Of a DNA stretch of 64,000 nucleotides, positions 33,559 to 46,415 are shown piece by piece. Each line of letters starts with the position of its first letter. Within the stretch, counting starts at the first letter, position 1. This stretch comes from Gymnopus androsaceus JB14. Lineage: Eukaryota > Basidiomycota > Agaricomycetes > Agaricales > Omphalotaceae. The notes under the pieces are model-generated. The model worked only from the letters and a program-made list of their open reading frames with translations. It had not been told where the DNA came from and searched no databases. The stretch is from contig ML769476.1 of the NCBI GenBank assembly GCA_009733575.1, forward strand, positions 62,001-126,000. The letters are read 5' to 3'. The translations under genes and the position numbers were made by a program.

Positions 33559-35620
33559 GTCAACATAGACAGAATGGTCTGAAAATCGGATAGTGTCACA
33601 CCCAGAGTTGCATGAGGTGGTCGAGGCATTGATTGGGGTTTGCCATAATGAGCAGCTAGGGAATATATTTGCGAAGATGATGACGAGGCATCAGGAGCAG
33701 CAATCTGTTCTAGAGCTTTTGTGTGAGACTTGACAATGGTATTTTGAGTGACATCCTCATTCATTACTTGATCACAAACCTCAAGAGCTTGCTCAAATGC
33801 CAAGTTCTTTGCTTCAGCTTTTGATGAAGCACTTGCGGTGCCTTGAGATTCCCCAGATATTTGGAGCCAATGAGAGGATGATACAAAGATGATAAATGTA
33901 AAATGCACACTTTCGCAGGTCTCCATCCATACAGCTTTATCGGAAACTCCTTTGCAAGATTCTTCAAAGTTGAGCACAGAATTGTCCCTACCCAAAGCTT
34001 GGAAATCTATGTGAATTTGAGTGTATTTTGTAAAAACAAAGAGTTACACTTTAGGAAAAGTGACGCACTTGCAGTTGAATAATGACTTACTACTATACTA
34101 GAGTCTGTACCGCCAGAAATGGGTTTTTCGTCCTTTCCTGGAGACCTCGAGGAAGTATCCAGCTGTGTCAGATCACCTACTAATCACAGAATGAGTTCTC
34201 AAATAATTTCATTTGGGCCCTACATGTTACTTACCACTCAAGTCTACAAGTTTGAGATGCTTGCTAATACAATTTATTAACTCTTGATCATCTGGGATCT
34301 CAACTTCATCCTGATACATTTTTATTCCAGCAACTCGGAATGTTCAGATTTAGGAAGGGCTTACATCATAGATGATAGAGGCCCAATCATCATCATGAGT
34401 GATTGCAACATCCACTTCCATGTACTACAGCAAATAGTAAGTATAACAATGAACAATTGATAATGCCACTCCAGTGAACAAACATTGTTTAAAATCCATC
34501 TGTTAATTACATCAGAAGGATGGTATACCTAATGAAATGAAGTAAGTACCAACTGTCAAATAGCTACAGACATTACCTGATATCTTGTATATCCATAGTC
34601 CAAGTTACTGCCAATAATTTGCTGCAATTTAGAAGTCCAGGTGGAGAAATTAGCTGCCTTCGGTTTTGGCAACACTTCTTCAGCATCTAGATCAGAAATG
34701 TATTTTACTTTTGAGCAAAGCTTGGAATTCGTTGTGAATGGATTGTCTCAAACAGCAATCTTGAAGCCCCGCAAGAACACACATCCGGACTGGTTTCCAT
34801 TTTCATCAGCATCGCTTGATGATGAGGTGAAGTCATCTCTGCTAAACCAGTATTTCGGGGGGCCTGTGCTATTGGGTGCCTTGGGTACGAATTCCAGAGA
34901 TACGCTTCCTGGATCAGCATCGACAAAAGAAGCTACTCCCCAAGCCCGGGCTTTATCATAGCCAGTGACCAGATAGATTGACCCATTATGTACACCGCGA
35001 GCCAGCTTGGGCCCATTGACATAATCATACCAAGATCGCGCGCATTCTTCTGCATACTGGTAGAACTTCAAGTACTGCTGATGATCACTTCTCTTTCCTC
35101 CTTCTGGTAGAACGAGAACAGCACCTTCTGTATTGGGTGAAATGAATGATAATCCCGCACCAACTTCATCTGGCACCCCTCTAGTGATCTGACACATCAG
35201 TGGGTCGGATCTCATGAATTACAAGATAGAACATACGGAATTTGAGGCTGTCCAGAAATTCTGGCTTTGCGAATACGAGAATATTTACTAGCGACATGGG
35301 AACCCAGTCCAAATTCTTGTGGAGACTCTTCAGTGTGGCTGTGATCAATCTCTAGAAGCTTGAAATTTTCGGGAACTCTCCCCACATTTAGTGGATGAGC
35401 TGCAGGATGGCATGCATCAAAAAGATATTCGAATCCTCCGAATTCATTTAGAATTCCAACATCCCCAATATGGACACCTTCTCGTTGGTACAGTGAACAC
35501 AGGCCCCATTATGCTGAAATGGTGAGCACCAGTGAGACTCCTACGATAAGTAATTATGATTTATCAATATATAAAAAATCCACTAGAAATATTCAATCAA
35601 TGCGTACTGAGCTGTAGCCA
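33559..35620 (-). pseudogene. decayed member of a basidiomycete family with a C-terminal dsRBD-like segment
   Basis: Family unnamed as far as I know. 35500-35240 reads REGVHIGDVGILNEFGGFEYLFDACHPAAHPLN, GRVPENFKLLEID. After GTATGT..CATGAG the next exon (35215-34750) gives LSFISPNTEGAVLVLPEGG, SWYDYVNGPKLARG, GSIYLVTGYDKARAWGVASF and KYWFSRDDF, then GCVFLRGFKIAV. Many small exons follow. The last (33995-33530) holds ESQGTASASSKAEAKNLAFEQALEV, which resembles the second half of a double-stranded-RNA binding fold, and ends TPPPHPAAGPS-TGA exactly where the duplicated segment begins. Exon joins were not all resolved. It could be a functional gene with an altered end; the CpG-poor text and junction argue for a relic. 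Confidence 0.5.
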
Positions 35621-35844
35621 TCTTAGAACCTACGTTCGTTCAAGCACTGTTTTGCCAGCTGGTACTGTCTAAAAATAGGGATTCAGGGTGAGTAACGTTC
35701 TTGTGTTGCAGCTGAGCGACAGAAGTAAAGGCGGCGGAAGGATTTCTGAAGATGAGGAAAGGAAGTAAGTGCCTAAGCTTATAACCATCCCATCCATTTC
35801 TGTTTGAAACTAGGGTGCTGAGAAATGGCCTATTTTCTCACATG

Positions 35845-35892
35845 CATTTTTCACATATGTTATTAAATAACATGTGCCCTCATATGTGAAAA
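35845..35892. repeat. AT-rich hairpin
   Basis: TTTTCACATATG at 35848-35859 is the reverse complement of CATATGTGAAAA at 35881-35892, with TTATTAAATAA between. It may be a small inverted-repeat element. Confidence 0.5.
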
Positions 35893-36163
35893 TATGTGTG
35901 AAAGTTTGAATTTCGATGGGCGCATCAGCAAACCCACAGCACTGCCAGAGCGTCTATAAATTCCCAGCGCTGCTACCGCTGGTACTTTCAACCAATTTTA
36001 AGCAGAAAATGATCGGAAATGTGTTTGCGGACGGGTAGTGAATGAGTTATATAGACCTGATAAGAGGCTTTATTCGACACCAACGGTCCAACGTGCCACA
36101 AAATAATATTCATTGTCTGTAGCGTGTGGAGTCTACTGTAGAAGACGGACACGCACTTCAATC

Positions 36164-36500
36164 CCTGATAGATCGCAACATGAAATGCTAATGCGTATTA
36201 TGTACTTATACAATTGGTAAACGGACGGTTATGCACAAAAACCCAAGGGGGAAAGACAGTGAAAGAAAAAACTAGGCGGTATGTCAAGTAAGTATATGAG
36301 TACTAGGGGGGTAAAGCGAGACTGTCGAGGATTTGATAGATCGCAACAACATATTCATCTGACGAAAACATGAAATGCTAATGTGTATTATGTACTTATA
36401 CAATTGGTAAACGGACGGTTATGCACAAAAACCCAAGGGAAAAAACAGTGAAAGAAAAAACTAAGCGGTATGTCAAGTAAGTATATGAGTACTAGAGGGG
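36164..36500. repeat. tandem repeat, two units of about 165 bp
   Basis: Both units contain GATAGATCGCAACA, ATGAAATGCTAATG, TATTATGTACTTATACAATT, GGTAAACGGACGGTTATGC, ACAAAAACCCAAGGG and AGTAAGTATATGAGTACTA(G). The second unit begins at about 36325. A third copy is at 25975-26130, left of the YR element. They lie in the 3' flank of the DUF1752 gene. Confidence 0.8.
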
Positions 36501-36799
36501 TAAAGCGAGAGCGAACATATGCATGAATGAGTATGAGTGTGAGTAAAGTATGGATATTGTTTGGTTGGTCAATGCAATGGAAAAATGAGAAGGAAAAAAA
36601 AATTACCTCCTGCAGACGCAGGGGACATAAAGTACAAAATGCAACTCCAAACCTACAAAATAGACAGACAGACAGATATTCACGACAAGTGAAAACAACG
36701 AAAAGAAACACTAAACCCATTAAGCCCATTAAGTAGCCCAAGCTTACTGTTCATTGTCCTTAACTAAGACTTTGCACGAAAGAACGAAAGGTCCAGGCA

Positions 36800-39700
36800 T
36801 CATCTCCCACCACCAGCCCAGCTTCGATTTCGTGTCATCTTTGCCGGCCTCAAAATCTGATCGGCTTCGAGAAGATCATCCTCGTCATCCGTATTAGCCT
36901 TGGATTCTGGCTCACCATCAGGTCTCTTCTTCTTCTCCGTCAGCTGGACCACGGGATTAGTGGGAAGCGCAGTCAGCGGCCGTAACCCAGGACTCAGCGC
37001 ACTACTGCTGGCCCTTCGAGGTCCAGCCAACTCCTGTTTGAGCACCCTGCGCGACCAAAGGAGATTATGAAGCAATTCTTCTGGCATCTCCTTCTGAAGC
37101 ATCACCCGCCGAGTAGTGCGTGGGGTGGAGGGAGGTGCGGCTGGAGGTAAATTGTATGGGAACCCAAGAGGTAGTGGAACTTGAACTGGAGGAGTCGATA
37201 TAGTTTCATGGGCATTGCCGACGTACTGTGATTGGGAGCGAAGCGGCTGAGGTCCAGGGACCTGGATTGGCGTACAATGGGAGGACTGGAGGGGGCGGCG
37301 CTCGGGAGCTGCTGCCGACTTTTGCACCTGGAGCAGCGCTGGCCTTTGCGGTTCTTCTATCTGCGAAAGCAGCAAGCTTCTCGTGGGCAGCGCTCTGCGA
37401 TATCTGTAAAGCCTGCTCGGGATCATCTTCACTCTCGTCCTCCAAGTCCTCATCCCGAGGACGCGCTTTGGGACGATACATGCCTGCGCTACCATTGGAT
37501 TCACCCTGCTTCTCTTTCCCGTTAGCTCTATCGCTGAACCCGTTTACATCTCCCATATAAGCTCGACGCGGTGACGGAATTAGCGACAGGTAGAGCGGCT
37601 GCGCTCTTTGAAGGTTTCAAACCTTCATACCCATCGTAGAGAAGGGAAGGTCTGGAAGGAGAAGGATACGGAGCGGCAGCAGCCCCATTTGTCGTCACTC
37701 CGGAGCCAGAGGGCTTCGGGGGAGCGCCAGCGGAAAGATTACTCTTCACCTCTCCATTCGACATTATAGTCGCCATAGCCTGGATACCCATCCGCGCAAC
37801 GGGTCTTCCACCAGCGGCAACATCACCACTCGAGTACCCTCGTTTATAAGGGTGACTGTCCGGGAAAATCTGAGGGTCGGGATTCATCAGCTGACTCAAA
37901 AGTCCCGACTGTGACCGTGTCGACAGATTCGAGTAACTGCGTTTCGGCATCTTGGTAAACAATTCCCGCTGCCGCTGAGCTTCAAGAGCAGCTTCGTAAA
38001 GTTTTTTATCAAGAGGTTGCTGTTGCTGCTGCTGTTGCTCGCGGTCGGAACGGCGCGAAGGTCGAGAAGGACCAGCGGCAGGGTGAGGAGGAGGCCGACA
38101 TTGATTCCTGCTCTACAATCACCTGCTGTTTTGGCTTGCTTATCGAAGCCAAAGTAGGAATGTTGGGCTGGGATTGGTGTCTTGATGGACCAGGACGTTT
38201 GGGATTTTGATTATTCGCAGCCGCAGGAGGAGGCGAAGCAACGTTCTTTTTAGCGTTACGGGGCGCAGCAGAAACGGCATCGTCAGATCCAGATCCGTCT
38301 TCGTCTTCCCAATCACCATTCTCATCGTTATCACCGCTACCTGTAGCCAGCATTCCTGGCTCCACCAACGTACCGCCTTTCTCGGCATCAATATGGCTTT
38401 TCCTGTCTAGTTCCTCGAAATCGCTGTCCAAGTCCGTCTCCGTCTCGTCCCAATCGTCATCGTCTTCGTCATCATCAGAAAGGACGACCTTTTTGGTACG
38501 AGGGGCCTGGATCATGGCTTCGGCTTCAGACAAGTTTGCAGTAGCATGCGGGAGTCTGCGGGGCTGACGGGGACTGGAGTTGTTGGTTTTAGCGAGAACT
38601 GGGGGTGGAGGAGGTTGTTGTGGATGTAGTGTAGGCCGAGAAAGTAGATGGCCCTGTGTCCGTACCCTAGTAAGAGGACCAGCTGGAGGAGAAACCAATT
38701 TCGTTTTTATTTCACCCGCCAAGGGCGAGATGGACTTGGTATTTGCTTGCGAAGATGTCGATAGATCCGTATTGGACGGAGAGTCTCCAGGAGACTGTGA
38801 TCCAATATTGAACATTGGCCGTTTGCCAAGGGTTGTTGTGGATGGCAAAGCCTGAGCCGGAACTTGACGAGAATAAGGATGCTGTTGTTGGACACCGTTG
38901 GGCCGTTTATGAACTCGGTCAGATTCCTGGACCGGAGAGAAATTTGATTGACCTGAAGGAGCAATGAGCTTCACGCCGATGGCATCATTTATCAAGCACG
39001 TACCAGGATTTGACGAATCGCGACCAGTTTGAGCCCGTTGTCCCTGAACACGTTGACGCGTTCCTTGCTCCGAGTCATGCGCTTGTGAAGGCGCTTGACC
39101 GTTGGCATGCACCACGCCACCGAAGCGAGCTCCCTTGCGAACTCCTGTGTGAGTAACCTTGGACGCCTTCTTGCGACTAGACATCATTAGTCCGTCAAAG
39201 TTATGAGCTGATGGCCCACGACTACGACTCCTACTCTTGCTGTCACTTGAGCCTGATGCATGACCATTCGCGCTGCCGCGCCTCGAAGATTTGCTACACT
39301 TTACCTTCATGCGATGCTCATCGCTAGCATCGCTTTCACCCCAACTTCCGCCCATACTCCCACTGGCGGATGTAGAGCCTTGCCCGTCACTTTGTTGACG
39401 AGAAAGGCGAGACATTGGACTGGGATAACTGCCATTCGCAGTACGGTTCAGATTCTCCGTCGAGTACCCACTGTGCTCTGATGTGGCTGCGGAAGGATTT
39501 CGGAGCTGAGTTGCATCCGAGGAAAAAATGGCAGGTCTGACAGGAAACCTTGACCGTTCGTCAGAGCTACCAGAACTGTTTTCGTCCCCGTGTTTGAGGA
39601 AGAATATCCGAGCATCGCTTGGTTTAAGGGTAGCATTCGGAGACCGCGCATCATTCGAATGAATAGAAGTCGAAGAGCTTGTGGTCAAATGGCTGATGCC

Positions 39701-40702
39701 TGAAGATACACTCATGAGTGAGCTAGATGTATGAGGGGAAGGAGGTAAAAGAGTCGGAGAACGAGATCCAGAAGCGGCAGGTGACCCCGGCTGAAACGAC
39801 GGCGACGAGTCAAATGTTGGAGCCAAGAATAGGCTCGGTTGTCGTCTATCTCTAGACGATGTAGGCGATCCAGGCGATAGCATTGGGGGCTGAACCTGGA
39901 TGCTCCCGAGCGAATCGGTACTAGGCACGGTAGCCGGAAGAATGGGGGTAGCCGGTGGCGTAGGATGAGGAGTGGGGTTTGGCGTTGGATTAACCACCAC
40001 TACAACTGGAAAAGGAGATACAGGTAGGCTTGTACCCGAGTTTGACGAAGATTGCGTTGGAGGAGAGGAAATAGCATGCGATCTGATTGTTGGAGATACA
40101 GACCTGCTACGATCATTCGAGCTTTCGACCGACAGTACAGCCGCGGTATTGGATTGGACAGGTGGAATAATGGAAATTGAGAGCTCTGCAGCAGGAGTAG
40201 GAAGTAGAGATGATGTCGAAGTTTCAACCTCGAGCTCGACCTTTGGGGTACTTATAGGTAAACGGAGCCTGGCATGGAAATTCTGCTCTGAATGTTGCGA
40301 GTTCGGCAGGATCTCGTAGATTACTTTGCCTATCGAGGGTCTACCAGAACAAAGTGCTGGTGTCCCTAAGAAAAATTTCAGGTTCCAAGTTGGAGGAATT
40401 TTCCAAAGAAGCGCACCAATTTCTTCCGACGGGGATTCGGGAGTCAGAGGTCGATATTTCGCTGACCTCCCAGCCATTTGCTGGGACCATAAACGCCATG
40501 AAATGTTTTCAAGGCGTCTCCCTTCGTTCAAAGAAGACTGACATTTGGTAAATACTATTCAAAAAAAGTCAGCAAAGAACCAATAATTCGAGTGAATATT
40601 AAACGCACAGAACCAAAGGCCAGTTAAAGCCTCAGAGCCATCGAGGTCCTTTAGGACATCAGCAGAAACATTAAGGACTGGGCTCGGAAAATTAGCGAGC
40701 AT
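36800..40702 (-). CDS. DUF1752 (GATA-like)/DUF3295 regulator, C-terminal part frameshifted
   Basis: Start ATG 40702-40700: MLANFPSPVLNVSADVLKDL, then intron 40608-40555, then LFTKCQSSLNEGRRLENISWRLW, the short GATA-like DUF1752 block found in fungal nitrogen/RTG regulators such as Mks1. A Ser/Pro-rich, probably disordered body of about 700 residues follows, with acidic runs (LSDDDEDDDDWDETETDLDSD near 38480-38415). Intron 38122-38032 joins KPKQQ to QQQQQPLDKKLYEAALEAQR, opening the DUF3295 region (FTKMPKRSYSNLSTRS, LLSQLMNPDPQIFPD). An extra T near 37567 and an extra G near 37250, relative to copy A, break the frame. The expected closing PPAAPPSTPRTTRR...LLHNLLWSRR lies in a third frame ending at 36800. 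Either the protein is truncated after YGRCKRVQR or the two bases need checking. Confidence 0.78.
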
Positions 40703-43700
40703 TTGGGTCGTTGGCCCAGAATAATTGGGATTAACGAAAAGGGTAGCGCAAGATAATTAGGCCGCAAGATGATGGTTGAGAGTAAACCTCATCTTCAATT
40801 TTTCGGACCGAATCTTGAAGATCCTGAGAAATTACCTAACAAAGCCTTCCGATTCCACCCAATCCCGCCTCGCCTGGTCAGATGTTGACGGCGACTTGGA
40901 ATTCCTCGGCAACTCGTTTGGCACAGGGTATTGCTAGTCTCAAATCCCTCAATTCGAATTTCTGGAACGTTTTTGTTCTTTTCTTGTCCTAGAATCTTGT
41001 TCTCTCGCCACCTCCACAAGACAAAATTTACTCTTTACTCTGCGATGCATACCCGAGCCTGAGGCCGACGTTCCTCGGTCCACGTAGCTCGCGGAACTTT
41101 TTCCCGGTGACTGGATGCTTGCTTGCTGGCAGCCTACGTAGTACCAGTCAACTGACCATCTATTCATTTATGGACTTGTCCGTCCGTGCCACAGTTATTG
41201 CTAAAATGCTGCTTAAGTTTCGATGGTTACTTACATGCAAGTTACACGGAGCAAGGACCATTCGCACCCATTGCATTCCTATACAATTCCAACTCTCATG
41301 GGATCAATGATAGGATCCAACATCTGTACCAGTACTTAGGTCTCCTGATTTGAAACGTTCTTCCTGCTGAGCATCTGCATCAAGTATTTCCATTAATGTC
41401 GTTCATGGACTACAATCAAACACATATGAAGCTAACCATGTTTGTATAAAAGCATACATTCCTTCGAACTTCAGCTCCCCGGGCTACTTGATTATCTTGA
41501 TTATCTCTCCGAGGGATCAGGTTTGCCTGGTCGCGGCAGCCCAGGATTGCGCTCCCGAGTCTTCTGGCCTATTTGCCTCCCGTACGTTCCCGTCCAACTT
41601 CTATCGATGTACTCTGCGCTCGCAGACTTCTCAGATGAAAGTAATTTCGGGATTGAAGCCTATCATCAAGCACATCAAGCCATGGTCTTTAATCATTAAT
41701 GGAACGTACTTTATAGGTGCTGGTGCGGTTCTTGCTTCCCATGACCAGTTCCCAGTTCTCTAGGAGACTGTAGATCCCCTACCATGCACCGAGTAGCCCT
41801 GCTGCTCCTCTCGTGCATATGTATTCGAACTCTACTTCACCCCACTGAATTCATGTATCATTTATCAAGACTCAGTCAGTCACTCAACGTTGAATGAATG
41901 AATGCAAAGTTACCTTTTACAGTATTTTTAACAAGACGAAACATTTGAAATATCTCATCAACGCAAACAAGGACATGGACTGTAAGTAAGTTATCATACG
42001 CAGTTAACGGTTAGGCTGATTAAACGCGAGAATACTAGCTACGAGCTTGACTAGTATGTACTAGTGCTCCGCGGTGAAGGTGAAGTCCCATTCAGAGTTT
42101 TAGATCGAGTCAGAATCCTGATTCCCCAGATTTCCCCAGTTCCAGTTACCCCAAACCTATATAGTCTGTTTCATTCGGGGTTTCATTCATTGTGCCTCGC
42201 AGTTCCCCGATTCTCCAAATAACCTAATTAATCACTTCAGTGCGACACATATGTACGTGACTGATCGATGCGGGGTGCTCGGCGCTACCCAACCCTACCC
42301 AACCCCAACTCGAGGGCGAACACGCGTTGAACGCATTCTATAAGTGCGTTCATATGCTGCTTGTGAAGTCCTCCGCCTGTTCCAATGCGTCTTCGCCTTA
42401 CCAGCTAGCCTATCCGACATTCTTAGCACAACCCCAACACCTGTTATTATATTATAGCTTCTAGCGTACTTGCGCGTTATCCACTATCCTTGCTAAGTAA
42501 GTGAACGTTTCTTATCTATCCCCTTGGGCCGCTGGGCCTTCTATCCAACTACATCTAAGTGATCTCATACCCATTCGACCCCTATTCATAGTTTCGTACG
42601 AGTTTCATGGTACTAAAATACGAACCTCTCAGGAGGCATGATGATACCCCAATGTGGTTGGCACGACTTCAAAGCTTCAGGCTTACTTCAGGCCTAGTTT
42701 CAGGCCTGCACACTGCAGGCCGACTGTCGCAAGACTTAGGCAAGCTTGGCTAATTTGAAGCCCATTCAGGCTTCACCGAAACCTTCAGCAGCCTTCAACA
42801 CCTTCAACTCGCGATCGGTGAACTTGTACACCGATGTGTCACCAGCGCCATTCCTTCACTGCAGTTGGCATACAGTTTTGAATATGTACAGAATTCCCGT
42901 CGGAGCTCCGCGAAGGGTCAAGTCGGCTCAACAGGCTGCACATATACTTTGATTTTGCTATACAGACGCCTGATCCAGCTCCCTCGCCCCTTCCTCCCTC
43001 GTTCTTGTCATGAGTCTCGCGACGCTTTCTTGTTAGATGCGTATTGTCGCATGCAAGTACAATATACTCGCTCTTGTTATTGCTATAACTTTATTTCCCC
43101 GCTTTCCGCCTGACTTTAGTTTCCTCAGGAACATCCTCGTCACCCTAACCAATTTCAATAAACTCCGAGTCAATAGGTCCCTTGTGCCCAATTTACCCAT
43201 AAGCTTCCACTTCAACTTGCTCAAGCCTCAAAAACGCAGGGCCTCAAAGGTACATTAAAAGGCCCACGGATAAACGGACGGAAGAGGAGGAGATATCGTT
43301 ACTTGGACAGTGACAGTATTTAAATTGTCTATCTCTCCTTCGACAATCTGCTCATTGAGATTCTGAAATACTACCTCAATTCCGAATTTCCGACTCCGAG
43401 TGCGTCCGCTGGCTTTCCCCCCATTGGCTCACGCAATCATTCCCGGGTCGTCATGCAACATCACGAGTATGTGCCTATATACCAAAGCAAGATACTATCA
43501 TATGCGCTCTATGCAACTCCGACCACTCCCGAACCCGAGTCTCCTGATTTTTGATTTGCTCGCATTGATAACTAGGAACGTTGTACGCCACATCACACGA
43601 CGCAGGTCGCCTATCTATGTACCTCCTTGGGAACTGTTGGTGTTGGAGCCTGAATCCTGGATCATGAATGATAAGTGCATAGTAGGCACAGCAGGCACAG

Positions 43701-43867
43701 ATAACTGAAACGATATCTTCTGGAGCTCTCCCGCTATCATTCTTCTTGTGCTATCGTCTATCTAAGAAACATTATTATCTTGTCCCAACTTTTCTTCTAC
43801 CAGTAAATATCAACACTTGCAGTGCATTTTCTCTGAGTAAAACGGAACACTTCTGTACAAACCAGGT
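40703..43867. other. gene-poor region
   Basis: About 3.2 kb with only short chance frames (longest about 90 codons, 41442-41763). It begins with the promoter of the DUF1752 gene. Pyrimidine-rich text and GGCCTGAAG-like low-order repeats near 42660-42780. No gene or RNA recognised. Confidence 0.45.
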
Positions 43868-44115
43868 ACAAACGATGCTGTCCTGAGCAGTTCGAATCAA
43901 TTCCGAGATATGGTGATCCGTAAGGTCAAAGCGAGTGTTATTGTCCTATTATGGATGCCATCACCGCCGGTGCGGCTCACGCGCGCATAGTCCCGACAAT
44001 AAGCCGCACGTTCTTACTGTATAATACCGAGCACAATTGCATCGTACTTTGTCTATCAGAGCTTCAGGTTGATTACAAACAGGTGCAGTAAGTCGTACAA
44101 ACGGACTGGAGTAAG
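43868..44115 (+). repeat. dispersed direct repeat, copy 1
   Basis: Shares with 45661-45930, in the same order: TGTCCTGAGC, AAGGTCAAAGCGAGT, TATTATGGATG, CTCACGCGC, ATCGTACTTTGTCT, CAGAGCTTCAG and ACAGTAAG-like blocks. About 250 bp; function unknown. Confidence 0.75.
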
Positions 44116-45660
44116 TACAAAATACTACCACCTTGTGCATTGTGGTGGTACGGAAAGGTGAGAGTTGACACTTTATTGATTTATTTTTATAACAGCTGAT
44201 ATTCACTGCATTTTCTGCAGCTATAGACCTTAGAACTGCAGGGAGGTATATAGAGAATATATAAAGTATGCAGCTTGTACACAACAATACACCAGATCAG
44301 CTTGCATAGCTTGCATATGCAAAGCGCTTACATACAAGAAGTGAACAGTCCTATAAACCAGTTGTAAACAGACTATGCATATGCACATCAGCAAAATCTC
44401 AGTGTTCTTACAGAAAAAGTGCCGAAAATGCCAAAATAGCGGAAATGAGCCAAAACTTGCGCATTTGCAGTACAAGTTGTCCCATTAAATTGAAGTATTT
44501 TTTAAAGCGAGAGTGTTTTCCCCCATTTTCGAGGTCGCTCTTTCCGATGGTTGAAACGGCTTGTATTCAAAAAAATTTCCTGTCAATATAAATTTTGCCA
44601 TTTTGGGAAAAATCTCTGTAGAGCACCCAAATTACATGGGAATATTTTACAAACTATTTCAAAAGCTTATAATTGTTCTCTAGATTGAATCCACAACTTG
44701 GACCTAGTCAAAATTCAAAACGGTTGTCAAGATATTGTGAAAAAATACCCGGACCGTTACTTTCCGTGTGCGCAAGTATCCAAAGCATTGGCTCGGACAA
44801 CTGTTGCGAAGCCGGGGAGGAGAAGCCCAAGCAAGCAGGCTGGGTTAGGTATGAATTCGGACAAACACCCCTGCTTGACCCTCTTTCTTAGTGCCACACT
44901 AGCTCTATCATTCCCAGATCACTCCTAGGGCTCCGCCGCCAAAGCAAACCGCCCCGGCTGGGTTCTGCCTCAATGCTTAGCATTACCATCCACATATACA
45001 CTCTCCCCATAAATCCTACATCCCTTCTCTCATCTGACTCATCCCAATCATCCTCCTTTCCCTGACACTAACATGAAAACATCAAAATCACTTACCGAAA
45101 TCTATTCTTCGTCTACTTTACCTCTTATCCGCCTTTCTGCTCTAGTTATCAATTACATGTATCAGCTAATATCTCTTCTGCAAAACGAAACGAAAGAGGA
45201 AAACAAACCTCGCAGTGAACAACTCATTTCTTCATGATTTGGATGGCGGGGAAGGGGACGGAGAGGAATTGGGCTTGTTTCTTATATAACTTCTGCAATG
45301 GGATTCGCAATGCAACAGTTACATCACCGTCTATGAAGGTTAAGACAGCCATGGTAAGTCTTCCCGCGTCGGGCGACAGGTACTAGGAGGAGTGAGAGAG
45401 GAAACAACAGTTATCAAAATCACGCCCACTCCATCCCCCTAAACCTACTGCGCTCAAGTGCATGATATGATCGACGTGATAGGTGCGGAGGATGCGGAGC
45501 ATGGTCTGGGATGAACCGGAGGAACGAGCATCGAGGCGATCGGTGCATAGATGGAGACTTTGTGCAGTAGATCTACCGTTCTCTGGTCATCTCCATCTAC
45601 ATTATACTCACGCCTCGACTTAAGAGCAGCAACACCTTTTCCATCGCTCCCCATTACAAA
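44116..45660. other. AT-rich gene-poor region
   Basis: 44150-44720 is AT-rich, with short palindromes such as CTTGCATATGCAAAG near 44310, and has no recognisable coding. Frames at 44673-44928 are short and unrelated to anything I recognise. It may be a decayed transposon. Confidence 0.35.
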
Positions 45661-45930
45661 CGATGCATGTCCTGAGCGTTCGAGCCAATTCCAAATTAAG
45701 TGATCATAAGGTCAAAGCGAGTTTTATTGCCATGATATTATGGATGTCCTCACCGCCGACGCGGCTCACGCGCCCGTAGCCCTGACATAGTCGCACGTTC
45801 TAAGTATTGTAAATTCCACCGGAACAGCAATTACATCGTACTTTGTCTTTCAGAGCTTCAGCCTGATGCTGATTATAAACAGGTACAGTAAGCATAGATA
45901 AGGTACAAGCGGACTGGGTAGGTACAAATA
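45661..45930 (+). repeat. dispersed direct repeat, copy 2
   Basis: Diverged second copy of 43868-44115 in the same orientation, about 1.8 kb away. Confidence 0.75.
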
Positions 45931-46415
45931 CGGCACACTACTTTACTTACATCTACATGTACAGCCAATACTGGTGGGTACTATTACAGTACTATAAACG
46001 TTACTACTACTTTTATGATAAAATAAGTAGCAGAACGAATTTAAAAAGCATTGAAGTGAATATGCATCGTATAATCGTATCGTATAGGGTCGGAGATACT
46101 TGGAACTGCTTTTTGTCTTCTAAACTCGAGACTAGGTATCAGATGCTGGGATGGGAAAGACGGAATTCGAGGGTAACATAACAACCTCGTACGCTGGTAC
46201 AGAAAAAGACAGTACAGGAGTCTATGCGGAAATGATATCGTGAAAACACGAAAAAATTATCGTCGGAGGATCAACATTAGGCAACCAGCGATAGACGACA
46301 CAAAAACATAAAGCATCATTGGGAAAGGATCAAGCAAGTAAGCAAACTTCAGTGAATTGTGAACGTTGCAGCAGGTCCGTCAAACGAGTGGGTGAGGAAC
46401 GAAGCAAAGCGTAGG

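Noticed and set aside
38032..38122. Apparent frameshift in the DUF1752 gene at VIVEQESMSASSS
   Set aside because: A GTGATT..CAACAG intron joins KPKQQ to QQQQQPLDKK in frame, so no lesion is needed here.
40703..43867. Hidden genes in the gene-poor stretch
   Set aside because: All frames are short, mutually overlapping and lack any family resemblance.
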